Positions 22,487 through 32,749 of a DNA stretch of 64,000 bases are shown piece by piece. The translations under genes were made by a program, and so were the position numbers. The notes beneath the pieces were generated by a model, which saw only the letters and a program-made list of their open reading frames with translations, had not been told where the DNA came from and ran no database searches. Where the stretch lies: assembly GCF_014805625.2 (NCBI RefSeq), contig NW_023998454.1, positions 2,591,645 through 2,655,644 of the forward strand, read 5' to 3'. Source of the DNA: Glossina fuscipes. Taxonomy: Eukaryota; Arthropoda; Insecta; Diptera; Glossinidae. Positions within the stretch are counted from its first letter, which is position 1. Every line of letters begins with the position of its first letter.

Positions 22487-23367
22487 ATTAGGTTGGGGAA
22501 AAAGGAATCCATTATTTTTTCGGTAGATGGCTGCACTGATAGATTTCTCGTAAAGTATCGATCAAACAATTTCCGATACTGCACATTTACATACTGTACA
22601 TTTCGCAGTAAAAAAAATTTTTTTGCTGTTGTTTGTTTGGTGCATTCAGTTGTGAGTTACGGCGTGTTAAAAATGGAAGTGAACAAGGAGAAAATTCAGT
22701 ACATTTTACAGTTTTTCTTTGACAAAGGCGAAAATGCAAGCCAGGCGGCTAAAATTGTGAATGGTGTTTATGGTTCCGATACTGTAACAGCCAATTATGT
22801 GCAATTTTGGTTTCGTAGATTCCGTTCAGGAATTTTTGATGTTAAAGATGCACCTCACACAGGTAGGCCGGTCGTCGAAAATGTCGATAAAATCGGAGAA
22901 ATGATCGAAGTTGACCGGCATATTAGCAGTCGTAACATCGCCCAGGAGCTAAAAATCGACCATAAAACAGTTTAAACCATTTACACAAAGCTGGATTCAA
23001 AAAGAAGCTCGATGTTTGGGTGCCACACCAATTAACAGAAAAAAACATGATGGATCGAATTTCCATCTGCGAAGCCTTGGCCAAACGGAATGAGATAGAC
23101 CCATTTCTTAGACGGATGGTGACTGGAGATGAGAAATGGATCACATACGATAACCCTGTGCGAAAACGATCGTGGTCAAAGAGCGGTGAAGCACCTCAAA
23201 GGAAGGTGTTGCTATGCATTTGGTGGGACTGGAAGGGGCTTATTTATTATGAGTTTCTTCCACATGGCCAAACGATAAATTCTGAACTCTACTGTCAACA
23301 ACTGGACCGTTTGAAGATAGCGATTGCCCAGAAACGGCCGTTCGAGTGGTTATTACAGCTTCAATGA
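22487..23367 (+). mobile_element. mariner element, 5' end intact, 3' end missing
   Basis: Following a TA, the terminal sequence TTAGGTTGGGGAAAAAGGA is a typical mariner inverted-repeat end. The transposase frame begins at 22673 (MEVNKEKIQ). It contains the paired helix-turn-helix region (NASQAAK, VQFWFRRFRSG, TGRPVV) and is open to 22975. After a one-base deletion near 22974 it resumes (LNHLHKAGFKKK, then VTGDEKWITYDN with the first catalytic Asp). It ends at 23367 after the YCQQLDRLK region, so the second and third catalytic Asp and the 3' inverted repeat are absent. It cannot make active transposase and probably cannot be mobilised. Confidence 0.9.
22673..23367 (+). pseudogene. mariner transposase, one frameshift, C-terminally truncated
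   Basis: About 230 residues remain of a family length near 345. Apart from the single-base deletion at about 22974, the frame is clean, which points to a fairly recent insertion compared with the other transposon relics. The DDE/D triad is incomplete: only the TGDE Asp remains. The normal role is cut-and-paste transposition into TA dinucleotides. Confidence 0.88.
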
Positions 23368-25239
23368 CACTAGGACATAACGCGGATGCGCTGGCTTCAA
23401 TTGCTTCAGAGGCTAATAATGATGGGTAAGTCGTAGCTGCTTTTCCTACTGCTGCTCTTGTTATTATTGCTCCTTCTGCTACCGCTTACTTTCTCGGTGA
23501 AAATAACCTTCAAGTCGTTAATATGATTAAGTTTATGAACGATTTCATCAACATTACGCCGACTGATACCGTGTGCTCGTTTAGATCATTAAAACCATGA
23601 AAGTCTTCAAGTTCCTCTTCTTCACTTAGGGAATTATTTTCTTTTTCTTTTTTTGGAAAATTTTTGTGTCTTGTCTTAAACCTTTATAATCCTTCGATCG
23701 TTCAATTACTGCTTCTTACTCTTTTTCCTCTTCCATATCAATTTGTCTGTTACGACTTTTTTTCTTTATTTTTGTTTGTGATTTTCTATAGTTTTCATAA
23801 TTTCTTAAGGATGTCTGAAATTGTTTTTTTTTTTCGGTTTCTAAGTTTTTTCATCTTCTAATGAACTTTTCACTAAATAAACGCTTTAATTTCAATCGTT
23901 GCATGTGTTCAGATGGGTGTGTGTAGTTTATAAACTAATAAACGTAGAGAATTAGTTTTTTCCCTTAATCCATTTTTGATTAAAGTAAACACATTGATGC
24001 TTTTCGTTATTTTTTTTTTTTGTTTGTTATATTTTTTCACGTAATAATGTCAGCTGAAGCATTTTAAGTTTTCACCAAAATGTTTGAGAAAGTGTATATC
24101 ACTTTTTCCTTTAGAAACGTTTTTGTATAGAAATGCTTTAAAGTGTTTCTGACGTTTTTTCTTTACTTTACTCGAACAAAGTGAAAGATTTCTTTTTTTT
24201 TTCTATGAACCTTCTGCGGCTATTGATGAAATATTTTGTTAACTTTTGTTTTTGTATTCCTTTTGAACTTCACTCGTTGATCAGAATTGGTTTAACAAGT
24301 CCAAACTGATCACTATTTTGAGGAAAAGACTCTTTGCTTTTAGAGGCATTTTTATATATCAATTATATGTTTTAATAGGTCATCATATCTACCAAAAAGC
24401 TTCAAGTTTTTTCAATCGCAATCTTCAAGAAATTTTTTACAACTTTTGCTTTGCATTTTAAACACAATTATTTCACTCTCAGCTTCACTCGTTGGTTGTC
24501 ACGTTCGAAACCTCAGAGACCTTAAAAAGTAAGAGCGTGAAATTCTGAATTGATTAAACCATATCTGTCCGTCTGTTCGTACAATGGTTATTGTCACTCT
24601 CCTAGCCGCAAAAATGAAGTCAGCGACTTCAAACTTAGTAGAAATATTGAACCCATCTGCACGCAAGTTGGTATCGAAAATGGGCCAAATTGGTCAGAGC
24701 AGACGTTCGTAGTAAAGCGTCAAGCGTAAATCGAACGCAACTCTGTTTCTCTAAGCAAAAACTTGTGAGTCATTGTGAGCTCATCATTCACGAATTATGA
24801 AAGATAGAAGACTGAAATATGAAAATGTGTATCAATATATTTATTTATATATTTATTATGGACATTTTTCAATTTTTTCTATTATTGTTCTTCTTAATTC
24901 TCTAATTAATATTACAGCAGTTTCTAAGAATTTCTAAGAATCGAACGTAGTCTCTCAGAATTTGTAAGAATCACATGACAGGTCTTTAAAAGTGAACAAA
25001 AACCATTCAGAATGTGTATGAGAAAAAATGCATACGTTTTTTGATAGAAGTAAACAAAAGTTAAGAAAAATTATTCCTGAGAAATTTTTATTTTATTTAT
25101 ATTTGACCAGGAATTTTTTAATCAAAACACTTGTAGGATTATTTTCTGTTTAAATAAATTTTCCCTATATTATACCAACAGCAAATAAAACGAAAATTTG
25201 AAAATATAACAAATATCAATCTATTTATTTATCATTGTG
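23368..25239. other. No gene recognised
   Basis: Pyrimidine-rich, low-complexity DNA (23640-24240) and AT-rich DNA. The open frame at 23664-23861 is composed of Phe, Leu and Ser codons from T/C-rich sequence and is not credible. Confidence 0.55.
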
Positions 25240-25440
25240 ACCGCGCCAACCATACGCAAGCGTCTCCTCTTTCACTCACTCCTCGACCGACTAACTTTCT
25301 CTAACTTACTTTAGCACTGACAAACTTGTCTAATCTTCAGTTTAAGCTAATTACTCTCAACTTCTCCTGAATTCCCTTTACTTTAATTTCACTTTACTTG
25401 ATCCTAACTCTCTTAGCTTAACTTAGAAGAATAGGGTCAG
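25240..25440 (+). repeat. Dispersed repeat pair, copy 2 (partner 20310-20520)
   Basis: Same orientation as copy 1, with the ATCATTGTGACCGCGCCAAC start and a shared pyrimidine-rich body. Substitutions and small indels are frequent. Confidence 0.72.
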
Positions 25441-26129
25441 TATATTTAAAATTAATTCATGTAGTCCTAGAGCCTTTGATTAGTTGGCCTGTTAGTATCG
25501 ATTACTGTCGCTTACCGTAGGTTATTTAAAAATTCAGATACTATATGAAAATCTTTAAGTAAATTTATAAAACTATGCATAATTAAACTAACTTTGTTTT
25601 CAAAATTTGTGCGCATCAGATATCAAAACTTTCTAACATTTCTTTTATTTTTAATTTCCCGTCTCTGTAGTTTAACCTTGGAATTTGTCGTCTCCATATG
25701 GGTTTACGTGCGCACGTTTAATGGCTGCCCGGGTATGCACTACTCCGATTTCTCCACAAGTTTGTCATCGCATTTTTTTTGAAGACCTATTATAAACTAA
25801 AGTTATGTGTTATATTAAAGTTTACGGCGAGTTTACTTGCCTCTAATTTCACTCTCAGTCATATGGATAGGGAATGTTAATTGTAGGAGATATGATTTGC
25901 CATCGACACTACACTTTGCTATGCATAATTCGTCAATCCGCTGGGCATAACATGTAGTGCATGAATATTGTGCAAATCTTGATTGGGTTTTTGTGTTTCC
26001 AAAGCATAAAGTTCTTACATAAATTGGGAAAGAAGATCATAAACAATCGATACATTGTGCAAGTACTTTTCTTAAGCAAATTCTTATTAAAATTATGAAA
26101 ATTATTTGTGGCCGTCCAAACTTAGGTTT

Positions 26130-27061
26130 TTGGCTGGCTGATATCGAAGGTAATGTAGAGAAGACATAACTCTTTCGCGAAGCTATTACTTTTGATGAAG
26201 TGAAGAATGCGCCTGATCAGATTTCTTGCCGTTTGTAGGATTAGGGCTGGATTGTTCAACATGCTGAGCGAACGTTCCTCAAATCGCATGTTCGACTTGT
26301 TCTTCGACAATTGACCTTTAACGAAAGTACAAATTAGAAGCAAAATCTGCCCCTTTCAAGAAGAAGGCAGATTCAATTTATATCCTTTGAAAATATGTTT
26401 GTCTCGGTACGCGGACAACTTGTAAGCACCTTATTAAAGAGCTTTTTGGTAATTGTTACTATCCCTTTGGCGGGTAAATTCAATTTACCTGACCCCAATT
26501 TTTCCAGTTCCACTGTGTCCATTTACTTTTCGGTTTGACTGTCACATTTTCAATGGTCGCCTTCGGATTAGACAAACATATTAAGTAATAATCCTCGCAG
26601 GCTTGTTTATCGAATAAACGATTGCGGTCCCAATGAAACTCCACAGTATGACAAACTTAATCAAAAACTCTTGTATAATTTCAATTAAGTTTTGTGGTGA
26701 AATCTTCCATATTTTGAATAATATGCTTACCTTTTATTTCCCAAAATTGCTGCGAAACGAACGCTTCAACTTCCGTTCGCAGTTGGTATTTGCCAACTAT
26801 TATAAGATATCAATTTGACAGCAACTTTTTCCGAAAATAAACGTTGTAATCTGATTGTCTGAAAGCGAGCTATAGACGAAAGTTCGGAACATACATCTAC
26901 CACATAATTTGGGTGCTTATTTGGAGTTGTGAGATTGCGTAAAGCACGTCTTATCGCTGTGTTAGTAATTTCGGCTCGATAAACATTTAAGTTTGGCTTT
27001 TAAAGCCGATATTTTCATCTTCACAATCACAATCTGTCCATATAATGAGAGTACGCTTCAT
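26130..27061 (-). pseudogene. DNA topoisomerase III alpha relic
   Basis: Topoisomerase III alpha is the type IA enzyme that dissolves double Holliday junctions with the BLM helicase. Minus-strand frames give, in order, LIIWTDCDCEDENIG (Toprim motif, normally TDCDREGENIG), RPNLNVYRA-type sequence, RFQTIRLQRLF, a GTAAGC-flanked WEIK exon end, VEFHWDRNRLFDKQAC, KPKSKW, VELEKLGSGKLNLPA, then CPRTETNIF and NPTNGKKSDQAH. The catalytic tyrosine of SYPRTET is a Cys codon (26415-26417) and two Toprim residues are changed. Stops and shifts occur throughout. Some exon borders survive, so it began as a genomic rather than an mRNA copy. The zinc-finger C-terminus was not found. Confidence 0.85.
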
Positions 27062-29744
27062 GTGTTGTTTATGCAAACAACAAAACACATTGCCATGGAG
27101 ATAAACGTCACAACTGGATTACGTACGAATACAACAACTGTCTTCTGGTCACAAAAAGTGTCAGACCAACAATAAAACACATAAACCTCCGTTATTCATT
27201 ATCACCAACGCGAGGAATTAAATATGAAAACTATATTACGTACATATGCAACATATATTTTATATATCTGTTAATTTCTTACAATTTCTTTATATATCTC
27301 AAATTTATTTGACACACGAGTAATTTTTAATGCAATATAAAATTTTATTTGGTATTTCGCTTTCTTATTTATAATATATTTCAATTTTTTTGGTAATTTT
27401 CACTCGATTTCAATTTTTCGCCAAGCTCTTTATGCACCAGTAAAATGGCTTCGATTTTTCACTGAAAGCCGTTAGCTGGTTTTTTCTTTTACATGGTTTA
27501 TAAGAAAAGTACCATGTTTACAGAATGGAGAGAGCACAAAGTTGCTTTCAATAAATTACAAGGCTAAGATTCTGTTATGCGAATGAGAATAAAGTAAATA
27601 CAGTAGTCGAGTGTGAAAAAAATAGAATAAATTTGTATCTGAATAATCGAGGGGCCATACACTCCTCATTATCCCACAAACATTCTGTTAAATAAGCAAA
27701 CATAAGCACTTGTTCTCTAACCTGTAGCGTACATGAGATAACGATTAAAGGATGCTTGCAGCGAGAAGATCAACAATATTTAAAGGAATGGTTGCTTTCG
27801 TTGGACAATAAAGCCCATCGTCGTTAAAGTGAGAAATCGAATTGGAGGTATAATAAGGTTAATAAAAGCTCTATATGGGCAGTTGATTAATCCAGTTTAT
27901 TAATAGATAGACGGCAATAGATAGACGGCAATAAACGTGGTTGACTAACTTGCACCCTGCGAAGGATCTTCTTACAATAGGCGCACTAAACGCGTGTAAT
28001 ATAAACCACCATCACGTTTGGCTGACACGCATTGTATGCTTCAACGGTACGACCAGTAGGTTCCCACAGCAACTGCTAAACGATCTTCAGTGCCTTTTCC
28101 AAACATGTACGAGATTTTCCTGGCGTGGATTTATGAAAAAATCCTTTGCTGGCGTTACATTAATTGTCCGATGATTTGGCACAGCGTTGCGAAAGAGCGA
28201 CGAAGGAGTGTGACAAACATTTTCGATTCGAGTTTTATATTTTTTCAGTTTGAAAGGAGACTCTTCTTGGCAAATTCTTAAAGTAACGAAAGCACTAAAC
28301 CAACAACTAGTGACCGAATTGATTGGAAGTGCGTTGAGGAATTATCTCAGCAATTTCATTACGAATATCGGGGGGCCAAACTAAGGTCCGCTTGTACTAC
28401 AACCTCCGCTACTAACACACAAGTTATGTTTTAAGTTTTGACGAGTGCTAAAGAGAAAAGGAAGACACATCCATCGTGATGAATGGAAGAGCATGCTTAA
28501 GTGCTTTCCGAATTTGAAACTGGCCTACAATTTATATACTCTGTGGAATTATGGTAGCTTGTTTAAGCGCGTAGCAAAAATTAAATTTTGATACATTACA
28601 ATATTGTATAGGCGTGGTCCATTTCTTCCATTTTCATATAGGTGCTACAGCGTCACAGGCAGAAAATGCGTTAAATGCTCTGCACATTTATCTCTTAGGG
28701 TTTGTCAATTATGAGCAAAAAGTCCACTTTTTCACGAATATTTCGTCGTTGGAACAACCCTCATAAACCTTTCCTGCGAACTTAATCTGGAATGAATTGA
28801 GTAGTTGTTCTCAACTTGAAACAAAAATAAACTAAAAAGGTTAAATAAAAAAACATACCACGTTAGCTAGAAAACTCATTCACTTACGCTCTAAAGTAAC
28901 AAAATTCGAAGTTCAAATACATTGCAACAAGTGGTAATTCTTCTCCTTTAATTTGCCAGAATTCGAAATTCGCTCATTAAACAACTATTGGTGTATGTCA
29001 TCGCTATCTCGGAAGCTAGGCCACGTAAGAAAACAGTGATTATAGTTATGTAAAGGTCTCTCGATATTACCAAAAATCACCAAACGATGTCGGAATGTTA
29101 TATGGTTTATAACCGCTTTTTTGAAGATGAAAGCTAAAAAGGTTCAAAAATACATACTTGGTAGTTCTAATGTTAATGTAATAATAGCATATAGTAATAC
29201 TATTTAGATCCACTTTAAATTATTTATTATTAAAAAAAGAAAAATAGCTATGAAGTAAAAGCAAAGAAAATCAATAAGTCGTTATTTTTTAAAATTACTG
29301 TTTCTTTTTGTTTATTGTTTTTTAAGTAATGTTTTTAGAAACTTTTTCTCTATTATTCTGTGTGTAAAATGATGAGCTGGAAGGTAAAAACAAATTTCGA
29401 TATTTTCATGCCTCCGTCTTGTTTAATAGTTGCTTTACGGCAGGAAATGGTATTTTTAGCTCGACTTGTTTTGCACCCTGCTTTTATCAAGTACAATTTA
29501 GAAAAATGCTAAAAATGACATGATCTTGCATTGCCAACTTTCCATAGCATTTTCTATATTTTTGAATAAACAAAAACTTTTCCTGGCGTTTCTTTTTTTC
29601 ACATCCACTTTATCAGCTCACTGTATAGTACACTTTTTAAAAACATTTATATATTTATATTTTGTGCAATCTCATATATTTTATGCTTTCCTACGTTTTT
29701 GAACGAAGTTCTTACTTTATTTCAAATGTTTATATACACTAACT
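27062..29744. other. No gene recognised between the topoisomerase relic and Fip1
   Basis: AT-rich, with only short chance frames. About 28480-28640 shares a CCGAATTTGAAACTGGCC motif and a GGCGTGGTCC motif with other dispersed repeats near 34.7, 39.0 and 51.6 kb. Confidence 0.5.
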
Positions 29745-31901
29745 TTATTCTTCGTCTTCTTTACGATGCGATTTTTTCTTATCACTCCGACTAGAAGATG
29801 ATGATGTCGTCTTACTAGAGCGTTCACGTTCTTTTTCACGCGATTTTGAACGACGCCGTGATTTCTCGCGACTTCTAGAACGCTCGCGTCTTGATCTACG
29901 ACGGCTAACGTTAGTATAAATTTATACCTGAATAATCCAACATTTACCTTTCTCTCTCTCTTTCTCTTTCACGATCACGTTCTCTTCGTCGTCGTTCCCT
30001 CTCTTCTTCAGAGCGCTCATTGTCCTTTGGGTGCAAATAAAGTAGATATATGATAATATGGAAATAACGTTTGTACTTACATCAATTTTCTCATTTCTAT
30101 CTCTATCTCTCTCGCGTTCTCGATCTCTATCTCTATCCCGTTCGCGCTCACGTTCTCTATCTTTATCATTCCGTTCCTTGTCTCTATCTTTGTCCCTTTC
30201 TTTCTCTCTCGATTTGGACCGCCTCCGAGATTTCTCACGGCTTCTCGAACGTTCACGTCTTGACCTTAGACTTATATACGAAAATACGCGTTTAACATTA
30301 AAAATACAAATTTTTGTGTCTAAATACTGCTTACCTTTCACGTTCCCGTTCTTTTTCGCGTTCCCAATCTCTTTCACGACGACGTCTATCTCTTTCTTCT
30401 TCTGCTCTATCCGGAGGACCGTTAGGAGCCATAAGACGTGGCGGACCCATAGGAGGCATTCGCATAGGCGGACCATTTCCTGGACCCATCATCATTCCCA
30501 TCGGAGGCGGTGGGCCCATATTCATATTGGGCATGACCATGTTTGGCATCATTGCTTGCGGATGTGGTGGACGCATCTGTGGAGGGGGACCACTCATTTG
30601 CGTAGGAGTAACATTCATTTGATTCGGCGGAACACCCGGTGGTCCTGACATTTGCGGTGGCGGTATAACGTTGGGACCAGGGGTTAGCTCTTTTATGCCA
30701 GTGGGAACCCAATTAGGATTTTCGTTGCCCCACTGTGATTCTTGAGTGGGTTCATAGCCATAATCAAATGGATCGGGCTCTTGATAAAAAGGATCATCTG
30801 CCGGGCCAGGGCCATTAAAATTCAGTGGCATTTGCCCCGGTCGTGAATATTCGCGGCATTCAGCAGTCATTACCTGAATAGCATTCTCTTTTGTGCTAGT
30901 TGTACTAATAGGTCTGGGAACACGAGGCATTATACCAAACCTAGACGGAGGTCCTTGATGTGGACTGGGCGGAGGCATTAAACTTGGCAGTGGCATTGGG
31001 ATATGCTCGTTTAAAGGACCTGGTGGTGCAGATCCCTGCTGTATAATGCTTTGCTGCAGTCCGACGGGTGGTGGCTCTTGCAATAATTGTTGTCTGTCGG
31101 GCAGTGGATTAAGATTTTGAGTTAAACTTGCCAAACCAACACCACTTTCCACAACGCGAAATCGTTTTTGTCTTTCACAATAAGCTCGCCATGTTTCCTC
31201 ATTAAAGCCATAATTAAAATAATCTGTTATATCAGCTCCGGGTTTTCGCCAAGGCTTCTCTTCTAGTGAATCTATACTAAACTCATGCGCTGCAACACCA
31301 TTTATAGAGCCAACGCCTTCAAAATCTTCCATTGAAAATTTACCGCCTTGAGGGACGGGTTTAGTTTTCTCTTGACCAGGTGGACCAGCCAATAAATTAG
31401 AACGTTGCTTGATATTATAAGTGCTAGCAGCAGCTTTAGTGTCACCGATGACTACATTAATATCATCATCTGAATCATCATCATCATCCACATCATCATC
31501 CGAGCCGGCGCCTGTTTTTTCCTATTAAACACATTCATAAAAAAAGGTTCATACACATAAATGTAAAAATGAACTACTTGATCCTCCTCCGCTTTCACTT
31601 CATCAGTAGTAGTAGTAGTAGCGGTAGTAGCGGCCACTGCTTCTTCATCTTCCTCCATTTCATGAGCAGGATCTTCAAATTCAGCCATATCCGCCTCTTC
31701 TTCCTCTTGATCTTGCTCATTATCCACATTGTCATTACTAACATCGCCACCTTGGACGGCAGCTAAAGCCTCGTTCTCTGCCTTACCAATCACCGAGGCA
31801 GCAGTAGCTACTGTTTCGCCAGCACGTTCTTCTTCATTTGTTGTCGAATCGGGATTTGATGTGCCATACAACCAACTATCTTCGTTCGTATCATCTGCCA
31901 T
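29745..31901 (-). CDS. Fip1: Fip1-like pre-mRNA 3'-end-processing factor, 5 coding exons
   Basis: Fip1 links poly(A) polymerase to CPSF and stimulates polyadenylation in the nucleus. The coding exons are 31901-31578, 31521-30335, 30264-30081, 30024-29948 and 29895-29745, all with GT-AG introns of 50-70 bases, joining to a clean 640-aa frame. Residues 1-130 are acidic. The Fip1 motif KPWRKPGADITDYFNYGF lies at about 197-214. A long Pro/Met/Gly-rich region follows, then an RE/RD/RS-rich tail ending HRKEDEE. This is the family architecture of the long animal form. The start is the first ATG of the acidic frame. It is transcribed away from the fabp gene. I see no defect. Exons 3 and 5 encode almost the same RS-rich peptide. 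Confidence 0.92.
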
Positions 31902-32749
31902 TGTGTATTTTTATCCGCGAGAGTTTCTTTTTCGTCAGCAATTAATATTTACTTATTAAGAAGAAAAAATTTAAAAAAACAATCTTAGCTTTTACTAAAA
32001 CTGGAATACAAATGTCAATCTGTGTTAAGAAAAAAAAGTAAACACGGGATGCGAATACAAAGATAAGGTATAATTGGAAGATAAAGCAAAATAATATTGT
32101 GTGCACGTTCTAATAACAACAAAAATTGAGTTAGCAAACAGGGTGTCATTTTGTCCTGTAAGATTTTCTATTTAATACGACACGTTTACGATATTTCCAG
32201 AGTAAATGATTATTATATTTTTTAAATTTTTATAGAGTTTATCATATTTGTTTTACATTTTATAATAATATGTGTTCTCCGTATAAACAGTTTAGTTAAA
32301 ATTCTATTTCTTACAATAACAAGATATTTTTTTATTGGATTTGGTGTTATGGCTTAAAACTATTTTCCTGCGAGTGTTATGAAGAAATGTTTAAAATTCA
32401 TTGTGCGATTTTGAATGTCATAACATCTCTGTCATATTCTATGCGAAGAGAACTGAGCAGTTTTTGATATAAAAAGGGATTTGTTTAGCGGCAAAATTGA
32501 TTGTGGTGATTCTCTCAGAGCAACAAGAAACGGCTTTGGTATGGTGAAAAAATAACAGAAAGACTTTATTGAGGTGTGTTTGGTATAATCAAGGAAATCT
32601 CTCTCAGAGCAAACAAAATTTTACAATAACAAAAAGACTTTGGTATAAAAAAGACTTTTTCTGTTTTACTTTTCTAGTGTTGTTAGTGTTGGCGAGAAGT
32701 ATTTTTTGCATTCAATTTTATTCGGAATTATATAGAATTTATTAAAAAG
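31902..32749. promoter_or_regulatory. Shared divergent upstream region of Fip1 and fabp
   Basis: These 848 bases separate the two start codons and must hold both promoters and 5' UTRs. On the fabp side there are two TATA-like sites, GATATAAAAAGGG near 32467 and GGTATAAAAAAGAC near 32643. A TCTCTCAGAGCAA motif occurs twice (about 32511 and 32601), with AAGACTTT/TTGGTAT-like words around each. No TATA box is evident before Fip1. Promoter use is inferred from sequence only. Confidence 0.5.

Noticed and set aside
23664..23861. 65-aa Phe/Leu-rich frame
   Set aside because: Pyrimidine-rich low complexity without support from neighbours.
28090..28281. Coding gene at 27.9-28.3 kb
   Set aside because: Short overlapping frames on both strands with no recognisable motif; could not be supported.
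29922..30476. Minus-strand 184-aa frame rich in RERDRD
   Set aside because: It reads through two Fip1 introns in a frame that only partly coincides with the spliced exons.
30058..30648. Plus-strand 196-aa Ser/Leu/Arg-rich frame
   Set aside because: It is the antisense shadow of the RE/RD/RS-rich exons of Fip1 and has no start context or domain.
31569..31766. Plus-strand hydrophobic frame that could be a membrane protein
   Set aside because: Antisense of the acidic first exon of Fip1; poly-Glu/Asp codons read backwards give Phe, Leu and Ser.
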